NCBI GenBank assembly: GCA_904373265.1
Contig: CAJFEE010000009.1
Location: 33,058-97,057 of the forward strand
Direction of reading: 5' to 3'
From: Candidatus Harrysmithiimonas galli
Lineage (GTDB): Bacteria; Bacillota; Bacilli; CAJFEE01
Length of the DNA stretch: 64,000 bases
This document shows, in pieces, positions 47,360 to 58,600 of this stretch (position 1 is its first letter; each line of letters opens with the position of its first letter). The notes beneath the pieces were generated by a model, which saw only the letters and a list, made by a program, of their open reading frames with translations, was not told the origin of the DNA and made no database searches. The position numbers and the translations under genes are program-made.

Positions 47360-47949
47360 TTCCATCTTCCTTTCAAATTTTATTCCTCTATTTATTATAA
47401 AGATCCTAGAAGAATGCAAGCATTGATTTAATCTCCAACAAAATAATTTAATACATTATTTCTTTACATTTTATTGCAAAAAAATCATATGACATGGATT
47501 TTCATTCGCATCATAGGTATCATCCTTATCATTGATCATTATAAATCCATTAGGACCTGCTTAACTGCTTTGTATTATATGTATGCCATTTTCTACTTAA
47601 TTAAAATAAATTTTATAAATATAATATTATTTTTATTTAGTATATATTAAAAATATAAAGAAGTATCTAACAACAATTTATAGAGTTATCCTATTTTAGG
47701 TTCGTATGAAAACTATGGATTCATTCAAAAAATCAAGACTTACATAATAAAATCAATCTAATTCAAAATTTAGTTATCTTTAAAAAGCCGAAATCAACAA
47801 GATCATTTCCCCGCTGATTATTTATGTGTTATTCAGTTGAGAAAACCACCATATAGATTCGCAAAGGAACTTTTTTTTCATAATCTCTTTCTTTTATCTA
47901 AAGAGAACCGACAGCTTCTAAACTTAAAAACTGTCGGTTTGGTTAGTTA
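47360..47949. other. Gene-free stretch
   Basis: About 590 AT-rich bases upstream of Spo0M and downstream of the Ig-repeat gene. Apart from the hairpin at 47906 nothing gene-like is seen. Confidence 0.45.
47906..47945 (-). terminator. Terminator of the Ig-repeat surface protein gene
   Basis: AACCGACAG and CTGTCGGTT form a 9-bp stem with a 16-base loop, 10 bases after the stop; the following TCTCTTT is only moderately T-rich. Confidence 0.6.
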
Positions 47950-50097
47950 TTAGCGATTGACAACAATAAAATTACCTGTTCTCTTTGTTCGCAAAGAAAC
48001 CATTTTTTGTGTGCCATCATATGTTCCCAATTTATACTTGGTTATTTTCCCGCGATTGGTTAGTGAAGCCAATGTTGGATTTTTTATTACACGATTTGTA
48101 GTCGCTGGTACACTGAATAAAATGGAACCTAGCTTTAAATTGGTGACTTGCTTTAAGTTCTTTCCTTGATAATAATTTATACTTAAAGAATAAGTCGCCT
48201 TCCCAGCGGCCTGTTTTCTTGCAGCTCTTGGCAGCTTATAGGCATTAATTCGTGTAAGCTTAAATGACACATTGTTTTTGGCAACCTCACGAATTTGTTG
48301 CAAACCAGCAGCTGACAAACTCATCTCGCCCATTCGGCTTTGAATCATAAAAGTTTTTACATTTCTTGCAATCATCGCATCCATCGCTTCTGGCGCTACA
48401 CTGACAGAAAATCCAACCGCTGATCGGGAAGCTTCCAAATCAATAATCACTATTGGATTATCTGGATCCGCTGACAAAGCAGCTTGTATTGCTTCTCCGG
48501 TAATATGCGTTGTTGCTACACCGCCACTGCTTAATTTGGCATATGTCCCAATTGTATTGCCAGAAATTTGCACACCTGCTCCACCAAACTGCTTAAATTC
48601 TATGGAAAATTCCTGCGTATAAGCAGAATTCTTCGCTTTTCCATTTTCAATTGTTGCAACCAATTTTACCGTTCCAGGCTTTTTCGCTGTAATGGTCGAG
48701 CCACTTAAGACCGCTGCTGTTTCTCCAGCATCTTTGATTGACCAAATAATTGTTTTTGCTGTTGCATTGGATGGATCAACCGTTCCAGTGAGTCCAAGTG
48801 GCTGATCTACCCATCCCGCATTTGGCAAATTATTGATTTTCTTAACAGCTATATGTGGAAGATCGTTGATTTTGATGCTGTAATCCTTCGTAAAATCTGT
48901 GCTTTCCGTTTTTCCATTCTTGACAGTCGCCCGAATTTTAATTGTTCCAGAATCCGTTGCAGTCAATTGATTTCCGATTAATCGTGCTTTTGTCGTTCCA
49001 GCATCAACAATGCTCCAGACAATGGATTTATTCGTTGCATTATCTGGTGTAATCGTTCCAGTTAAAGTGATCGTTTCATTCACCAACGCCGTTTTAGGAA
49101 TGGAATCTGTAATGCTTTTTACTGCAACATATACAGCTGCAATGTTAATGGTGAAATCCTGCGTATAATTTTGGTTATTGCCTTTCCCGTTTTTAATGGT
49201 TGCACGCACAACCACCGTTCCCGCATTCGCAGCCGTTAACTTATTCTTCTCCAATTTTGCTCCGGTTGTTCCGGCATTGACAATGCTCCACTCAATCGTT
49301 TTATTTGTTGCTGTTGAAGGTGAAACAGTTCCGCTTAATGTAATCGCCTGTGTCATTTTCCCTTCATTTGGAACCTTGCTAATGCCCGTCACTGGGACAA
49401 ACACCTTATCTACAAATATATCAAAATCTTGATGATAATCCTCCGTTTCAGATTTTCCATATTTAACTGTTGCTCGGATGGTTGCAGTCCCAGACTTATA
49501 AGCAATAAATTTATCAGCAATCACAACTGCACCTGTACCGCCATCATCCACCACGCTCCACTCAATGTTTCCATTATCGGCATTGCTCGGATTGACTCGT
49601 GCATCCAACGTTAAATATTGTTCGATAGTTGCTGAACTTGGAACACCTGTAATTGAAGTTACTGGGGTAAAATATTCAACAACATCAACTGTGTATGGTC
49701 CAAACTCTGCTTCCATGTCTTTTTTTGCTTCATCATGATACAGACGCGCCATCAATTGTATGGTTCCAGCTCTTTGTGTTGTCAATAAGTTATTCTCACG
49801 AATGGTTGCTCCAGTGCCACCATCCAGTTTATTTCCAGCACTATCTGTTGCAATTTCCCATGAAATCACATTATTTGTCGCAGTAAATGGTTCTACGACA
49901 CCCCCAATTGGCTTGTCAGTTCCGCGACGAATTCGGGTTGGTACATCTAACACATTCGTAACGGGTATAAATTGATCGGTAACAATAATATCCACATCTT
50001 GAACATAAGGCTGTTTCTCTGTAAATCCTTTTTGAATGGTCATTCTTAATGTTAATTCCCCAGGCTTTTTCGCAGTCAGTATACCTTCCTTAGTAAT
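47950..50097 (-). pseudogene. C-terminal two-thirds of an Ig-repeat surface protein, cut off by a stop codon
   Basis: Directly in frame with the gene at 50098-51093 and separated from it only by one TAA. It encodes about 715 residues: six or so bacterial Ig-like (Big_2) repeats of about 85-90 residues, each with the pattern VxxITGVP...LxGTVxPSNATNKTIxWSI and ATVKNGK..., then a C-terminal domain (VSVAPEAMDAMIARNVKTFM, RMGEMSLSAAGLQQIREVAK) shared by secreted Firmicutes proteins, ending GNFIVVNR. No LPXTG anchor. The repeats look intact, so the stop is recent. Translation from an internal ATG (50043) without signal peptide is unlikely to be useful. Confidence 0.7.
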
Positions 50098-51093
50098 TTA
50101 GGCACCTGTTGTTCCAACCCGCCGAATGCTCCATTCAATCTCACGAAAAGTTGGATCTGCAGAACGGATTCCTTTGGGCACACCAATGATTTGCGTTGGA
50201 ATATTTGCAGAAACTTTCGTTACCAGTACATCAATACTGCCTACTGCTTCGTAGTTGACCTTGACCACAATATATTTGGTCAACTGCTTTTCACCAACAG
50301 CCCCCTTGTCAATTGTAGCCTGTAAAACGAATTGCCCACGATAAGTAGCAGATATGATGCCATTTCTTAATGTAGCATCTGAACTTTGGTCAGCATAACC
50401 TGTTTCCACCTTTGTTTCAGGATCTCTAGCTGTCACCCGGCTATAACTTAATTTTGGATCACTTCGATCAATTTTCCAAGTGATTTTTTGATAAGTTGGA
50501 TCAAAACCAGAGTTACTAACTACTTTTGTAACCGTATTCAGATCCAACTCTTCCCCAGAAGTAATTTCAATAAACGCATTTGTATCTGGCTTATCTGTCA
50601 TGTTCACATTATTGATACTAATCTGATCTACGGGAACATGCTCCATTTTAATTTTGGTTGAAGCAGATTTTTGTGTTTTGCCATCTATACTGCTGGTAAT
50701 CTTCACCGTTATCGTCACTATGCCTACACTGGTTGTTGTAAGTACACCGTTCTCATCAACTCTCGCACCGGCTCCACTGGCTTGCCATGTAATATTGGAA
50801 TAACTCAGATTATTAACTACCTGATCATTTGTATCATAAAATATTGGTGTTAATGTAATGGCTGTACCTGCTTTTCCTTTATAAGCAGCGATATGGGGAT
50901 CATCTGTATTTTCCTCTAAAGCGTGCCCAGGCACCAATCCCAATTTATTACTTAAACTGTCAAAAGGATCAACAGCATTGGGATCATCAGCCGCTTTTAC
51001 AGCTTCCGGTATAAATCCGCCGGAGCCGATACCAAAAATCAGAACCAAACAAATGAGCAGGTTCATTCCTTTCTTTACGTGCATCTTGTTCAT
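50098..51093 (-). CDS. N-terminal part of a secreted Ig-repeat protein (premature stop)
   Basis: A 331-residue frame with a signal peptide (KKGMNLLICLVLIFGIGSGG ... EAVKA, cleavage before ADDP) and Ig-like (Big_2) domains: residues about 60-150 (TWQASGAGARVDENGVLTTT) and 150-290, then the start of a third (PTFREIEWSIRRVGTTGA) that stops in mid-strand at TAA. After the stop the same frame goes on ITKEGILTAKKPGELTLR, so the original gene was 47950-51093, about 1047 residues. As it stands, a truncated secreted protein would be made. Such proteins are cell-surface or adhesion related; the binding partner is unknown. Confidence 0.75.
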   Translation of the reverse strand: MNKMHVKKGMNLLICLVLIFGIGSGGFIPEAVKAADDPNAVDPFDSLSNKLGLVPGHALEENTDDPHIAAYKGKAGTAITLTPIFYDTNDQVVNNLSYSNITWQASGAGARVDENGVLTTTSVGIVTITVKITSSIDGKTQKSASTKIKMEHVPVDQISINNVNMTDKPDTNAFIEITSGEELDLNTVTKVVSNSGFDPTYQKITWKIDRSDPKLSYSRVTARDPETKVETGYADQSSDATLRNGIISATYRGQFVLQATIDKGAVGEKQLTKYIVVKVNYEAVGSIDVLVTKVSANIPTQIIGVPKGIRSADPTFREIEWSIRRVGTTGA

Positions 51094-51109
51094 TTATGTT
51101 CTTCCTCCC

Positions 51110-51566
51110 ATCTTTTTATTTATGTATGATCACTTGCTGACCATTTTGTTCTTATTTTTATTATCGTCTAGCTTTGGTTTTGCATAAAGACCTCCTGGTG
51201 AATTTTACCGATTTTCTTACAATCTGAGTAAACGCCTGAGATTATCGTTTTTGGTGAATTCTGTTTACACCAAAAACCAGATGCACATATATGAACCTTA
51301 TGCCTTATTCTACCAGAAATTCTAAATGATGGGAGCTATAAATTTCTATATATATGAGAAAAATCATTTATTCCCTCTAGTCAAGATCATTTCCATCCAT
51401 AGACTAAAAAAAACAATGATATACTTTGGCAACTCCAACTGTTTTTGTCCAAAATAAAAAGCTTGGAGAAAGTGTTCATTCTGCTGTTTATTTCAAGCAG
51501 AAAAAACAATAAATTTCTTCAAGCTTTAAAGTATAGAATACAAGAGCACTCTATGATCTTGTGCAT
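51110..51566. other. Gene-free stretch
   Basis: Upstream region of the Ig-repeat gene. Short frames only; I see no RNA gene. It marks the right border of the roughly 35 kb interval that separates alr from the ydcC-like gene. Confidence 0.4.
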
Positions 51567-52577
51567 TTATTTCATAACTGCATTGGTCAACGAACTTGCC
51601 ACCTCTGCCATTTCTTCAGCGGTTAGATCGGTTGAAGCCAAATAAAACTGAATGCCATTATGCGTCCAAGACAGCATATGATCCGTGAAACTCCCAATGC
51701 AAAGACCCAAATCAACTGGTTCTCCAGCCACAGTTTCAACAGCTATTGCACTTTCAATTCTCGCTTTTTCTTCAATGAGTGTAAAGTTTTTTTCTCCGCC
51801 ATAAACCAATACATGACGCACACCTGTATCGGTTGTCACTTCCTTTTCTTCAATTAAATTAATTCCTTCTAGTCCTTCAAGCATTGGATATTGAACGGAA
51901 AACGGTTCATCGCTGACAGTCAACTCTTCTTCATTTAATTTCATGCTTGTCATATTCTTTTCCGTATCAAAATCTTTTTCTTTTAATGATGGATTAAACT
52001 TCACCTCATCAAATACAATGGAAACGATAATATTTCCTTTGGTATCTTTAATTTTTACAGATTCCAGTGCTAAAGAATCTTTTTTAAAGGCTATTTCCTG
52101 TGTTGGCAGACTATCCTTATTGCTGTAATTGGTTTTCGTCTCAAACACATATGTCTTCTCAGTTTCTTTCAATTTCGCCTCTTTATCTTCTTGTAAATCC
52201 TTTATCAATGATTCATACAAATAAGCCTGCGAAGATTGATTGGGCCAGTCACTTTGAAATTTATAACTCTTATTTAAGGCTGGAGTTACAACATATACGC
52301 CTTCTTTGTTACGTAAAATCATTTGTACATGATCTTGATCTTCATTTTCCAAAGACACCCGATAAAAGTTCGGCTTTTTATGCCAAATCTCCACATCATA
52401 CTCTTGATCTCCTGAACTGGTTTTCAATGTCATTTCACCTTTCATTTGATAACCTTTCATATCCGATACTTGATTTGTGAGATCTGTTATAACATCCTCC
52501 TGGCTTTTTTTACCACAACCAGCTAAAGTAAGTAAAGCGAGCAAACATACCACTGCAATCCATGCCTTTTTTTGCAT
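51567..52577 (-). CDS. LolA/YdcC-like outer-surface lipoprotein
   Basis: A 336-residue lipoprotein: MQKKAWIAVVCLLALLTLAGC is a signal peptide with lipobox LAGC, followed by a LolA-like fold (VSDMKGYQMKGEMTLKTSSG, VEIWHKKPNFYRVSLENED, LNKSYKFQSDWPN) and a C-terminal DUF4367-like part (GVRHVLVYGGEKNFTLIEEK, TDHMLSWTHNGIQFYLASTD). It corresponds to B. subtilis YdcC, which lies between acpS and alr; here acpS is still next door but alr is far away. The ATG at 52577 follows AGGGGATG; the longer frame lacks one. Its role at the membrane surface is not known, although YdcC is linked to sporulation in Bacillus. Confidence 0.9.
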   Translation of the reverse strand: MQKKAWIAVVCLLALLTLAGCGKKSQEDVITDLTNQVSDMKGYQMKGEMTLKTSSGDQEYDVEIWHKKPNFYRVSLENEDQDHVQMILRNKEGVYVVTPALNKSYKFQSDWPNQSSQAYLYESLIKDLQEDKEAKLKETEKTYVFETKTNYSNKDSLPTQEIAFKKDSLALESVKIKDTKGNIIVSIVFDEVKFNPSLKEKDFDTEKNMTSMKLNEEELTVSDEPFSVQYPMLEGLEGINLIEEKEVTTDTGVRHVLVYGGEKNFTLIEEKARIESAIAVETVAGEPVDLGLCIGSFTDHMLSWTHNGIQFYLASTDLTAEEMAEVASSLTNAVMK

Positions 52578-52778
52578 ACACTCATCCCCTTTTCCTCTAC
52601 CCTCATTTGTATTGTCCAAACTTGTAGTACAAATATATGAACGTTGGGGCAAGCATATGCGTAAAATTTTCAATGGTAAAACGGGTAAATAAGCAAGAAA
52701 AAACACTTTAAACTTAAATCGTAGCAACAGCAAAGTCAATCAAACAAAATTCGAGTTTTTCCAAACCTTACTATATTT

Positions 52779-53165
52779 CTATGTTTTTCCTGCATCTTTT
52801 TTTTCCAAAACAACCTGTGCAATCGCAGAGACACTGGTATGTGAAATAGAAAGATGAATATGAACATTTTGCATATCCAGCATGTCAGAAAAAATATTCA
52901 TAACAGGCGCACCACTTTCATGAATCAATATTTCAATTTGCTGAAAAGAAATTGCACTTCCAATCCCAGTTCCAAGCGCTTTACTCACTGCCTCCTTAGC
53001 AGCAAAACGTCCACCCAAAAATTCTACTTTATTTTTTTCTGAATAACGAGAGAAAATGGCAAACTCTTTTTCTGTCAGTATACGTCGCGCTAAACCATCT
53101 CCTCTTAAAATGGCTTGTCTGATGCGCGAAAGCTCAACCATATCAATTCCAATTCCTACAATCAT
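52779..53165 (-). CDS. acpS: Holo-[acyl-carrier-protein] synthase
   Basis: A 128-residue AcpS that moves 4'-phosphopantetheine from CoA to acyl carrier protein for fatty-acid synthesis. GIGIDMVELSRI (Asp8, magnesium ligand) and RFAAKEAVSKALGTGIG (Glu58) are the two family motifs, and LSISHTSVSAIAQVVL closes the fold. Full length, trimeric type. Together with the YdcC-like gene downstream and the rhomboid gene upstream it keeps the B. subtilis ydcA-acpS-ydcC order. Confidence 0.96.
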   Translation of the reverse strand: MIVGIGIDMVELSRIRQAILRGDGLARRILTEKEFAIFSRYSEKNKVEFLGGRFAAKEAVSKALGTGIGSAISFQQIEILIHESGAPVMNIFSDMLDMQNVHIHLSISHTSVSAIAQVVLEKKDAGKT

Positions 53166-53551
53166 AAGATTACCCCCTTTTTATATTTACAATAGCATAT
53201 TAATTGGGACACCGAACAAAATCTTCTTTACTAAAAAAGCCTTTATTTTTATAATCTGAATCATCTTTTTGACATAAAAATCACAGACTTTTTACACCCA
53301 TCTTTTCAATACAGATTTTCATAACTTTTTCTCGCTCGATCATTTTTGCATGACACTCGATTTGAAAACATAAATTGAAAAAAGATTCTTTGTTAAAGAC
53401 AGAACAAATAATTAAGAAAAGCCAAACCAACCACCCATTCCTTTTACAACCTACACATCCAAGATTTTGCGTTTTTCCAAAAAACCATAAAACCAATGCT
53501 TAATCTAAGATTTTATGCTTTTTATCATGTAAATAAGAGGTGACTTTGTTC

Positions 53552-54142
53552 ATGCGTATCCCATTCTTACTTAAGACTTATCCAGCAACATTCGGACTTT
53601 GTATCATTCAACTTTTTATTTTCTTCCTAATACAGAGCCATCCAACTGTTCAAAAAACCATAATTGACTATGGTGTTGCTTTCCCAAAATGGATTTTGGA
53701 TGGAGAAATATGGCGTATAGCCACTGCTATTTTCATTCAAGCGGATTTTTCTCATTTTTTTTATAATATGGTTATATTGCTCTTACTTGGGACTTTCCTA
53801 GAAACATACATCCCACCAATGCGAGTGGTTTTAATTTTTTTGGCATCTGGCGTACTTTCCAATTCCATTTTACTTCTTCATACACAAGCCGAATTTGTAC
53901 ATTTTGGAAGCTCTTGTGCGATTTCTGGACTTTTAGGCATGTTGCTAACACTCATTTTATTACGAAAAATCCCATTGCCTCTTTATACAATACCCGCCTT
54001 GGTTGTCGGAATTGCCTGCCTTTTTATCAATGCCTGCCTTTCTTTTCATGTCAATGCATTTGGGCATCTATGTGGGTTGCTTGGTGGATTCATCCTTGGT
54101 TTTTTACCAAAAAGCATAAAAAAGCCACAGAATCTTGATTAA
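53552..54142 (+). CDS. Rhomboid-family intramembrane serine protease (YdcA-like)
   Basis: A 196-residue six-helix membrane protein. HFGSSCAISGLLGM holds the catalytic serine (Ser121, in GSSC where GASG is usual) and FGHLCGLLGGFILG the catalytic His172; the loop motif SHFFYNM (His68, Asn72) is also there, so the enzyme should be active. EIWRIATAIFIQ is the usual WR motif. Substrates are unknown. The ATG at 53552 is 10 bases from AGAGG; a GTG four codons upstream is the alternative. It diverges from acpS, as ydcA does in B. subtilis, and ends at a terminator. Confidence 0.92.
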   Translation: MRIPFLLKTYPATFGLCIIQLFIFFLIQSHPTVQKTIIDYGVAFPKWILDGEIWRIATAIFIQADFSHFFYNMVILLLLGTFLETYIPPMRVVLIFLASGVLSNSILLLHTQAEFVHFGSSCAISGLLGMLLTLILLRKIPLPLYTIPALVVGIACLFINACLSFHVNAFGHLCGLLGGFILGFLPKSIKKPQNLD

Positions 54143-54160
54143 ATCATTCTATGGCTTTTT
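54117..54160 (+). terminator. Terminator of the rhomboid gene
   Basis: AAAAAGCCACAGAAT pairs with ATTCTATGGCTTTTT (one mismatch) and ends in TTTTT; it overlaps the last codons of the gene. Confidence 0.8.
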
Positions 54161-54224
54161 CAATCTGAGTAAAAACTTGTCCTTAACTTTATTGATTCAT
54201 TCGATCAGATGAAGTCACTTAGTT

Positions 54225-54420
54225 GGTAAACAAAAGTGATCCAAAGGAAAAATTATGCATAAAACATTTTCTTTTCTCATATATAAGGATGGCATGGAAC
54301 CTACTGTCTTACAATTCATACGCTTTCCTTAATCACATCCACATTTTATGTACTTATTTTGTATCACTTGCATAAAGTGACCAAAATTTTTTGTCATTCA
54401 TTTTCATTTGCCGTTTTGTT
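54225..54420. repeat. Dispersed repeat copy B
   Basis: Shares CCAAAGGAAAAATTATGCATAAA and a downstream TTTTATGTACTTATTTTGTA block (shown here as key bases only) with copy A at 16.8 kb, in the same order and spacing. No coding frame. Confidence 0.45.
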
Positions 54421-54543
54421 CCAGTAACTTGATTGATGAACAGCAAAAATTTTACACTTTAAATACATGCTGTAAAACTGGTTGTCCCATACATGCGAAC
54501 TTTCCCGTCTGATTTGTAACTTGATTGCGGCATTGGAAAATTC

Positions 54544-55659
54544 TTATACTTTATATGCTACTTTCTCCAACCTTGGATTCGGGTTTAGCTTGCGACCAGC
54601 TTTGGCACAGTGCTCACCGTTTAACAAAACATTATCCCCAGTAAAGCCAATATTGATTTTTAACAGGCTGGCTCCAACCCCATACATATCTACAGGAACT
54701 CCTTCTCGTTCAAACATCAAAATTCGATCTTTGTCAAATCCCCCGCTGACAACGATTTGTACATGCCCGAATCCTTCCGCATCAAGTGCTCTTCGCAATG
54801 CACAAACCAATTCCGCATTGACCCCACGCGGATCAAATGAACCCATAACCTCCGGATTTCTAATAAAATATTGATCAACCATTGTACGTGATGTATCAAT
54901 TCGTACTCCTTTTAATGCTTCTCCAAAATGACGAGCAACACGGAGCGCATCCGTAATGACATCATTATTGTAATCTACCAAAACAATCAAATCATCCTCT
55001 GGGAATGTAACATGATACGCTTCTGCTGCCACAACTACGTCTCCTTTAAATAACTGAATCAGCGCATGTGGCATAGTACCCATTCCTTTTACACCCCACC
55101 ATTCATTCATTGCATGGGTCGCCTGTGCCTGCGAGCCTCCAATGTAAGCCGCATAACCATCACCAGCTTGCTGCATAAAATGATCATCTCGGTCTCCCAT
55201 AAAAATAATCGGCTTTTGCTTACCAGAAACACCGGCTGCCTGGATTACATCATATACATTTGTTGCAATTGAAGTTCTGCGTGCCAAAATCCCATCAATA
55301 ATTCCTTCTAAAAAACCAAAACTCTGATAGGGACCCGTTACCGTTAACACTGCTTCAAAAGGCTCGATTCTATCCCCATCTCTTAAAGCTTGGATTTCAA
55401 GCTCCTCCGGTTTTTGCGCAAATGTGTGCAAAAGTGCAACCGCTTCATCAATCCCACACAGCACTGCATGATGCCTTTGAAAAAACTGCATTGTTACAAT
55501 ATCCTTGCTGCAATATTTTTTTGCCAAAATCGCTGTTTTTAAAAAATATACAGCAGAGAACCAACCATCACCTACACGCTCATCAAACTTAAACGTTCGA
55601 TTCGTTAAACGATCAATTTTCCCAGCCATTTTTAATTCAATTTCTTTCATTGCTTTCAT
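54544..55659 (-). CDS. pncB: Nicotinate phosphoribosyltransferase
   Basis: A 371-residue enzyme of NAD salvage that joins nicotinate and PRPP to nicotinate mononucleotide. It belongs to the shorter PncB branch. The region MGDRDDHFMQQAGDGYAAYI, GGSQAQATHAMNEWWGVKGM and GTMPHALIQLF (with the phosphorylated histidine) are family blocks; VLVDYNNDVITDALRVARHF and VDMYGVGASLLK bind PRPP. AAGGGGATG precedes the ATG. It stands between the rhomboid gene and sftA, and the 40-base gap to the latter's stop suggests possible co-transcription. Confidence 0.93.
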   Translation of the reverse strand: MKAMKEIELKMAGKIDRLTNRTFKFDERVGDGWFSAVYFLKTAILAKKYCSKDIVTMQFFQRHHAVLCGIDEAVALLHTFAQKPEELEIQALRDGDRIEPFEAVLTVTGPYQSFGFLEGIIDGILARRTSIATNVYDVIQAAGVSGKQKPIIFMGDRDDHFMQQAGDGYAAYIGGSQAQATHAMNEWWGVKGMGTMPHALIQLFKGDVVVAAEAYHVTFPEDDLIVLVDYNNDVITDALRVARHFGEALKGVRIDTSRTMVDQYFIRNPEVMGSFDPRGVNAELVCALRRALDAEGFGHVQIVVSGGFDKDRILMFEREGVPVDMYGVGASLLKINIGFTGDNVLLNGEHCAKAGRKLNPNPRLEKVAYKV

Positions 55660-55699
55660 TTCTTCATCCCCTTTCCAACAATATGCTCTTTTTCATTTA

Positions 55700-58600
55700 T
55701 TATAATTGATCAATGAAAACCTCTCGTGGCTTTGAACCATTGGCGGCAGAAATATACCCTTTTTCCTCCAATAGATCGATCATACGTGCTGCCCGGTTAT
55801 ACCCAATTCTGAATTTTCTTTGAATCATTGAAGTAGAAGCTGCACCTGCTTCAATGACAAACGCCAATACTTCTGGGAACAGCTCATCTTCTTCCTCTAA
55901 CGAAGCATCAGCCACCATTTCTTCAACTGAAAACAAGTACTGCGGAGCCATTTGGTTTTTCACAAAAGCCACGACCTGTTCAATTTCATCATCACTGACA
56001 TAAGTACCTTGTACCCGAACCAATTTGGAGCTCCCACTCTCAGAAAGAAGCATGTCTCCTTTTCCAAGTAATCGCTCTGCTCCAGTTGTATCTAAAATGG
56101 TTCGTGAATCAATTTGGGAAGAAACAGCAAAAGCGATTCGGGACGGAATATTGGATTTAATGAGACCAGTAATCACATCAACAGATGGTCGCTGTGTAGC
56201 AAGCAACAAATGAATCCCACATGCCCTCGCTTTTTGAGCAATTCGACAAATACAAGTTTCAACATCATTGGCAGCAACCATCATTAAATCTGCAAGTTCA
56301 TCAATAATAATGATAATGGACGGCATTTTTTCACCACGCGGATCTCGCATTGCCAGGTCATTATAGCGTTCAATATCTCGAACGGCTATTTTAGAAAATA
56401 GCTCGTATCTTCGTTCCATTTCATCCACTGCCCATTTCAAAGCTTTCGTTGCCGCCTTTGCATCGGTAATTACTGGACAAACCAAATGTGGAATGGAATT
56501 ATAAATAGCCAGTTCAACCATTTTCGGGTCAATCAGCATAAGCTTTACCTCATCCGGATGGGCCTGAAATAAGAGACTGATTAAAATAGAATTGATACAA
56601 ACACTTTTACCAGATCCAGTAGAGCCTGCAATTAAACCATGTGGCATTTTTCGAATATCAGTAGATACTGGGCGTCCCTCTATATTTAGACCCAGTGCAA
56701 CCCTTGTGTTGGAAGAGATTGTTTGAAATTCCGGATGTGAGAGAATTTCACGTAAAGATACTGAGCGTGGATGATCATTTGGAACTTCAATGCCAACCAT
56801 ACTTTTACCCGGAATCGGCGCCTCAATTCGAATATCCTGTGCTGCCAAATACAACTTTAAATCATCTGCCAAATTAACAATTTTATTCACCTTTACACCT
56901 GGATCTGGCTGGACTTCATATCGTGTAACTGTCGGTCCCTTGGTCATGCTGACAACCTTCCCCCCAACATGAAAATCCTTCAGCACTTGATCCAGTATGG
57001 CTACCTTTTCATCCTGACTGTAGTCTATATCTGGCAGATTGTCAGCCGGTGAATTTAATAAATCAAATGATGGAAATTGATATGCACAAATTTCTGTTTC
57101 GTTTATCAAATCAAGAGCTTCCTGTTTTGAAGCGACTGCAGAAGATGCCAACTTTGTATCAGGGTGATCTGCATCTTGAGCAACAAGCAATTCAGTTCTT
57201 TCAATCGGACTCCATGCAGACTGTTCTTGCATTGGAACATTTGACATAGCCGATGTCGAATGTTGCATTTCTATTTGTCTATCCTGGTTAGAAATTTTCT
57301 TATCATCTTGACTTGGAGTTTGGTTTTGCTGTTTATCGAGCTTCATGGTTACAGAAGACGAAAAATCGGTTGAATGCACAGGAGCGGATATTTGATTGTC
57401 TGTGTTTAACGGTAAATCTTGTACCTGTACAGGTTGAGTTTGTGCTGTTTGATTCATCGTTCGTTCCATTTCTTTGCGTTTTAAATAATATTTATCTTCA
57501 TTCAACATCATTACATTGATCGGTATCAACCGTTCTGGCTGATGTTTATGCTGTGCTTTTGATGCTGCTGGAATATGCTCTTGATGTGAAGATGTCGGTT
57601 TTGAATTTTTGGGTGCAGATGCGTTTATTTTCACATTTTGATTGGACAAAACTTCTGAGCTAACCGACTGTTGCTCATTTCTATTTTCTGATAGATCTAA
57701 AGTCATATTTGACCCTTGATGAACGGAATAAACGTTTTCTGATACAGCTTTAGAAGCAGAAGATTCCATGTTTAAATATGTTTGCATTTTATCAAGTTCT
57801 GCATTTTGGAATACCACTGGTTCATCCTCTATTACATTTGAAAGTGCATTTTTTGCTCCTTTGACTTCATCGGACATTGGAGCATCAGACGGTACGAAAT
57901 TCTCTTGAGATGCACTTGATACCAAATGGCAATCCTTCTTTACTTTTTCCTCAGCAAAGACTACATCTTGATTTAATTTTTGTGTCTCTTTTGATGCTGA
58001 TAACCCTTGATTTTCCTCTGCATGCTCAGGTATTGAATCGTACTGAGAAGCCGTATCTACAGCGACATAACGATCTAGTTTCTTTTCATGACTTGCCAGA
58101 ACGTTTTCAGACTGTGTATCTGACATATCTTGAAGCGATTGTGCCTCTTCATTGTATCGCTCCGATGTATGATACATTGGATGAATTGCCTCACTTGTTT
58201 CATCTGAAGAAATTTGCTCCTGATTATGCTGAATTTCTACCGGCTTAGACAAATTCTCTAACGGTTTGACAGCAACTATGTCTTCTTCAAAAGGAACACT
58301 TGACTTTTTATCAGAATCTTTACCTATAGTAACATGATCTTTTAAAATTTCTTCTGACGGTCGATCTGACAATACATGGTTGACCGCATCAGAAGAAGCT
58401 CCTGAAAAAGGAGTAGGTTGCGATTCTGATGACATCAAATTTTGCGCTGCTTTGGTATCCATCGCTTTGTTCCCTTGAGATGAATCGGCTGGTTGAGAAC
58501 GCCGGTTCGAGGAAAAAACAGAAGTAAAATCGGGATTCTTACGACTGGAACCCCCATCCATTTTACCATGAACAGGTGAAATAAACGGTGTTGGACGAAA

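Noticed and set aside
54220..54480. A small gene between the rhomboid and pncB genes
   Set aside because: Only short frames without ribosome sites; the segment is explained by the dispersed repeat.
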